Shown piece after piece: positions 63,850-64,000 of a stretch of 64,000 bases of DNA; within the stretch, counting starts at the first letter, position 1; every line of letters begins with the position of its first letter. The stretch comes from an uncultured Pontibacter sp. GTDB lineage: Bacteria > Bacteroidota > Bacteroidia > Cytophagales > Hymenobacteraceae. The notes under the pieces are model-generated. The model was given only the letters and a program-made list of their open reading frames with translations, made no database searches and was not told the origin of the DNA. Location: the NCBI RefSeq assembly GCF_947492645.1, contig NZ_CANLMZ010000008.1, forward strand, positions 186,001 to 250,000, in the 5' to 3' direction. The translations under genes were made by a program, and so were the position numbers.

Positions 63850-64000
63850 ATGGCAACCACAGCTGATATAAAAAATGGCGTTGTGATCGAGTATAACAAC
63901 GACCTTTACCAGGTTACCGATTTCCAGCACGTAAAACCAGGCAAAGGCCCGGCATTTGTAAGAACCAAGCTAAGAAACATCAGAACCGGTAAGGTATTAG
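63850..64000 (+). CDS. efp: Translation elongation factor P, 5' part
   Basis: The first 50 codons of EF-P run off the window edge. [20 protein letters not shown] and the loop [18 protein letters not shown] are characteristic; the Lys in PGKGPA is the site of modification (lysylation, hydroxylation or similar) that lets the factor relieve stalling at polyproline. It belongs to the yceD-rpmF-plsX-fabH neighbourhood in related genomes. Confidence 0.95.
   Translation, partial: MATTADIKNGVVIEYNNDLYQVTDFQHVKPGKGPAFVRTKLRNIRTGKVL

Noticed and set aside
1..64000. CRISPR array or insertion sequence
   Set aside because: No regularly spaced identical repeats with spacers, and no transposase reading frame or terminal inverted repeats were seen.

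Overview
The window comes from a Bacteroidota chromosome, most likely a Hymenobacteraceae/Pontibacter-like cytophagalean. The support is SusC/SusD proteins, outer-membrane beta-barrel receptors, Bacteroidota-type tyrosine integrases, TAnnTTTG promoter elements, an almost complete lack of Shine-Dalgarno spacing, and the gene order yceD(DUF177)-rpmF-plsX-fabH-(efp). The genus is an inference from style, not proof.

Layout. 1-2183: 3' end of an amidohydrolase gene and a convergent UMF1-type MFS transporter. 2233-10486: two tandem ~490-aa helical paralogues of unknown function, a divergent 60-codon secreted-peptide-like ORF, an Opp/Dpp-type binding lipoprotein and two permeases without ATPases, and a small orphan gene. 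10551-13018: a STAS-like protein and umuDC, with two inverted repeats upstream of umuD. 13100-16129: mobile-element debris (integrase fragment, frameshifted DUF4248-like gene), an outer-membrane protein, a tyrosine integrase that lacks an obvious start codon, and a 24-bp copy of the tRNA-Ser 3' end. 16106-37884: a ~21.8-kb island bounded by that copy and by the intact tRNA-Ser(GGA). It carries two genes that have lost their 5' halves, a TonB-type receptor, a penicillin-binding-protein-like hydrolase, two paralogous AraC regulators, a receiver protein, a C45 acyltransferase/peptidase, a PDZ-alpha/beta hydrolase, a SusCD pair and a broken integrase. 38019-46700: asparaginase and TatD, then a tightly overlapped seven-gene operon (flippase-like protein, glycosyltransferase, small protein, OppC-like permease, SpoIIE-type phosphatase, polysaccharide deacetylase, glycosyltransferase). 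46726-64000: housekeeping genes (ruvC, mlaEFD, HIT, greA, a 2-hydroxyacid dehydrogenase, mgtE, rsmA, leucyl aminopeptidase, pdxA, yceD-rpmF-plsX-fabH, start of efp). One unknown secreted protein and a GT87 gene sit between fabH and efp.

How the parts work together. The core genes cover translation/rRNA modification, lipid synthesis, lipid trafficking and envelope polysaccharide work. The island looks like a nutrient or xenobiotic uptake and hydrolysis module: SusCD import, periplasmic hydrolases and AraC control. Its integrase is dead, so it is probably fixed.

Four things stand out. First, the motif AAGTATAA/TTATACTT is spread at high density through the core DNA, is used as inverted pairs in terminators, and is nearly absent from the island. 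Second, the peptide/Opp/helical-receptor-like cassette at 2.2-10.5 kb. Third, tandem integration at one tRNA-Ser with successive dead integrases. Fourth, several long perfect hairpins and structured intergenic RNAs.
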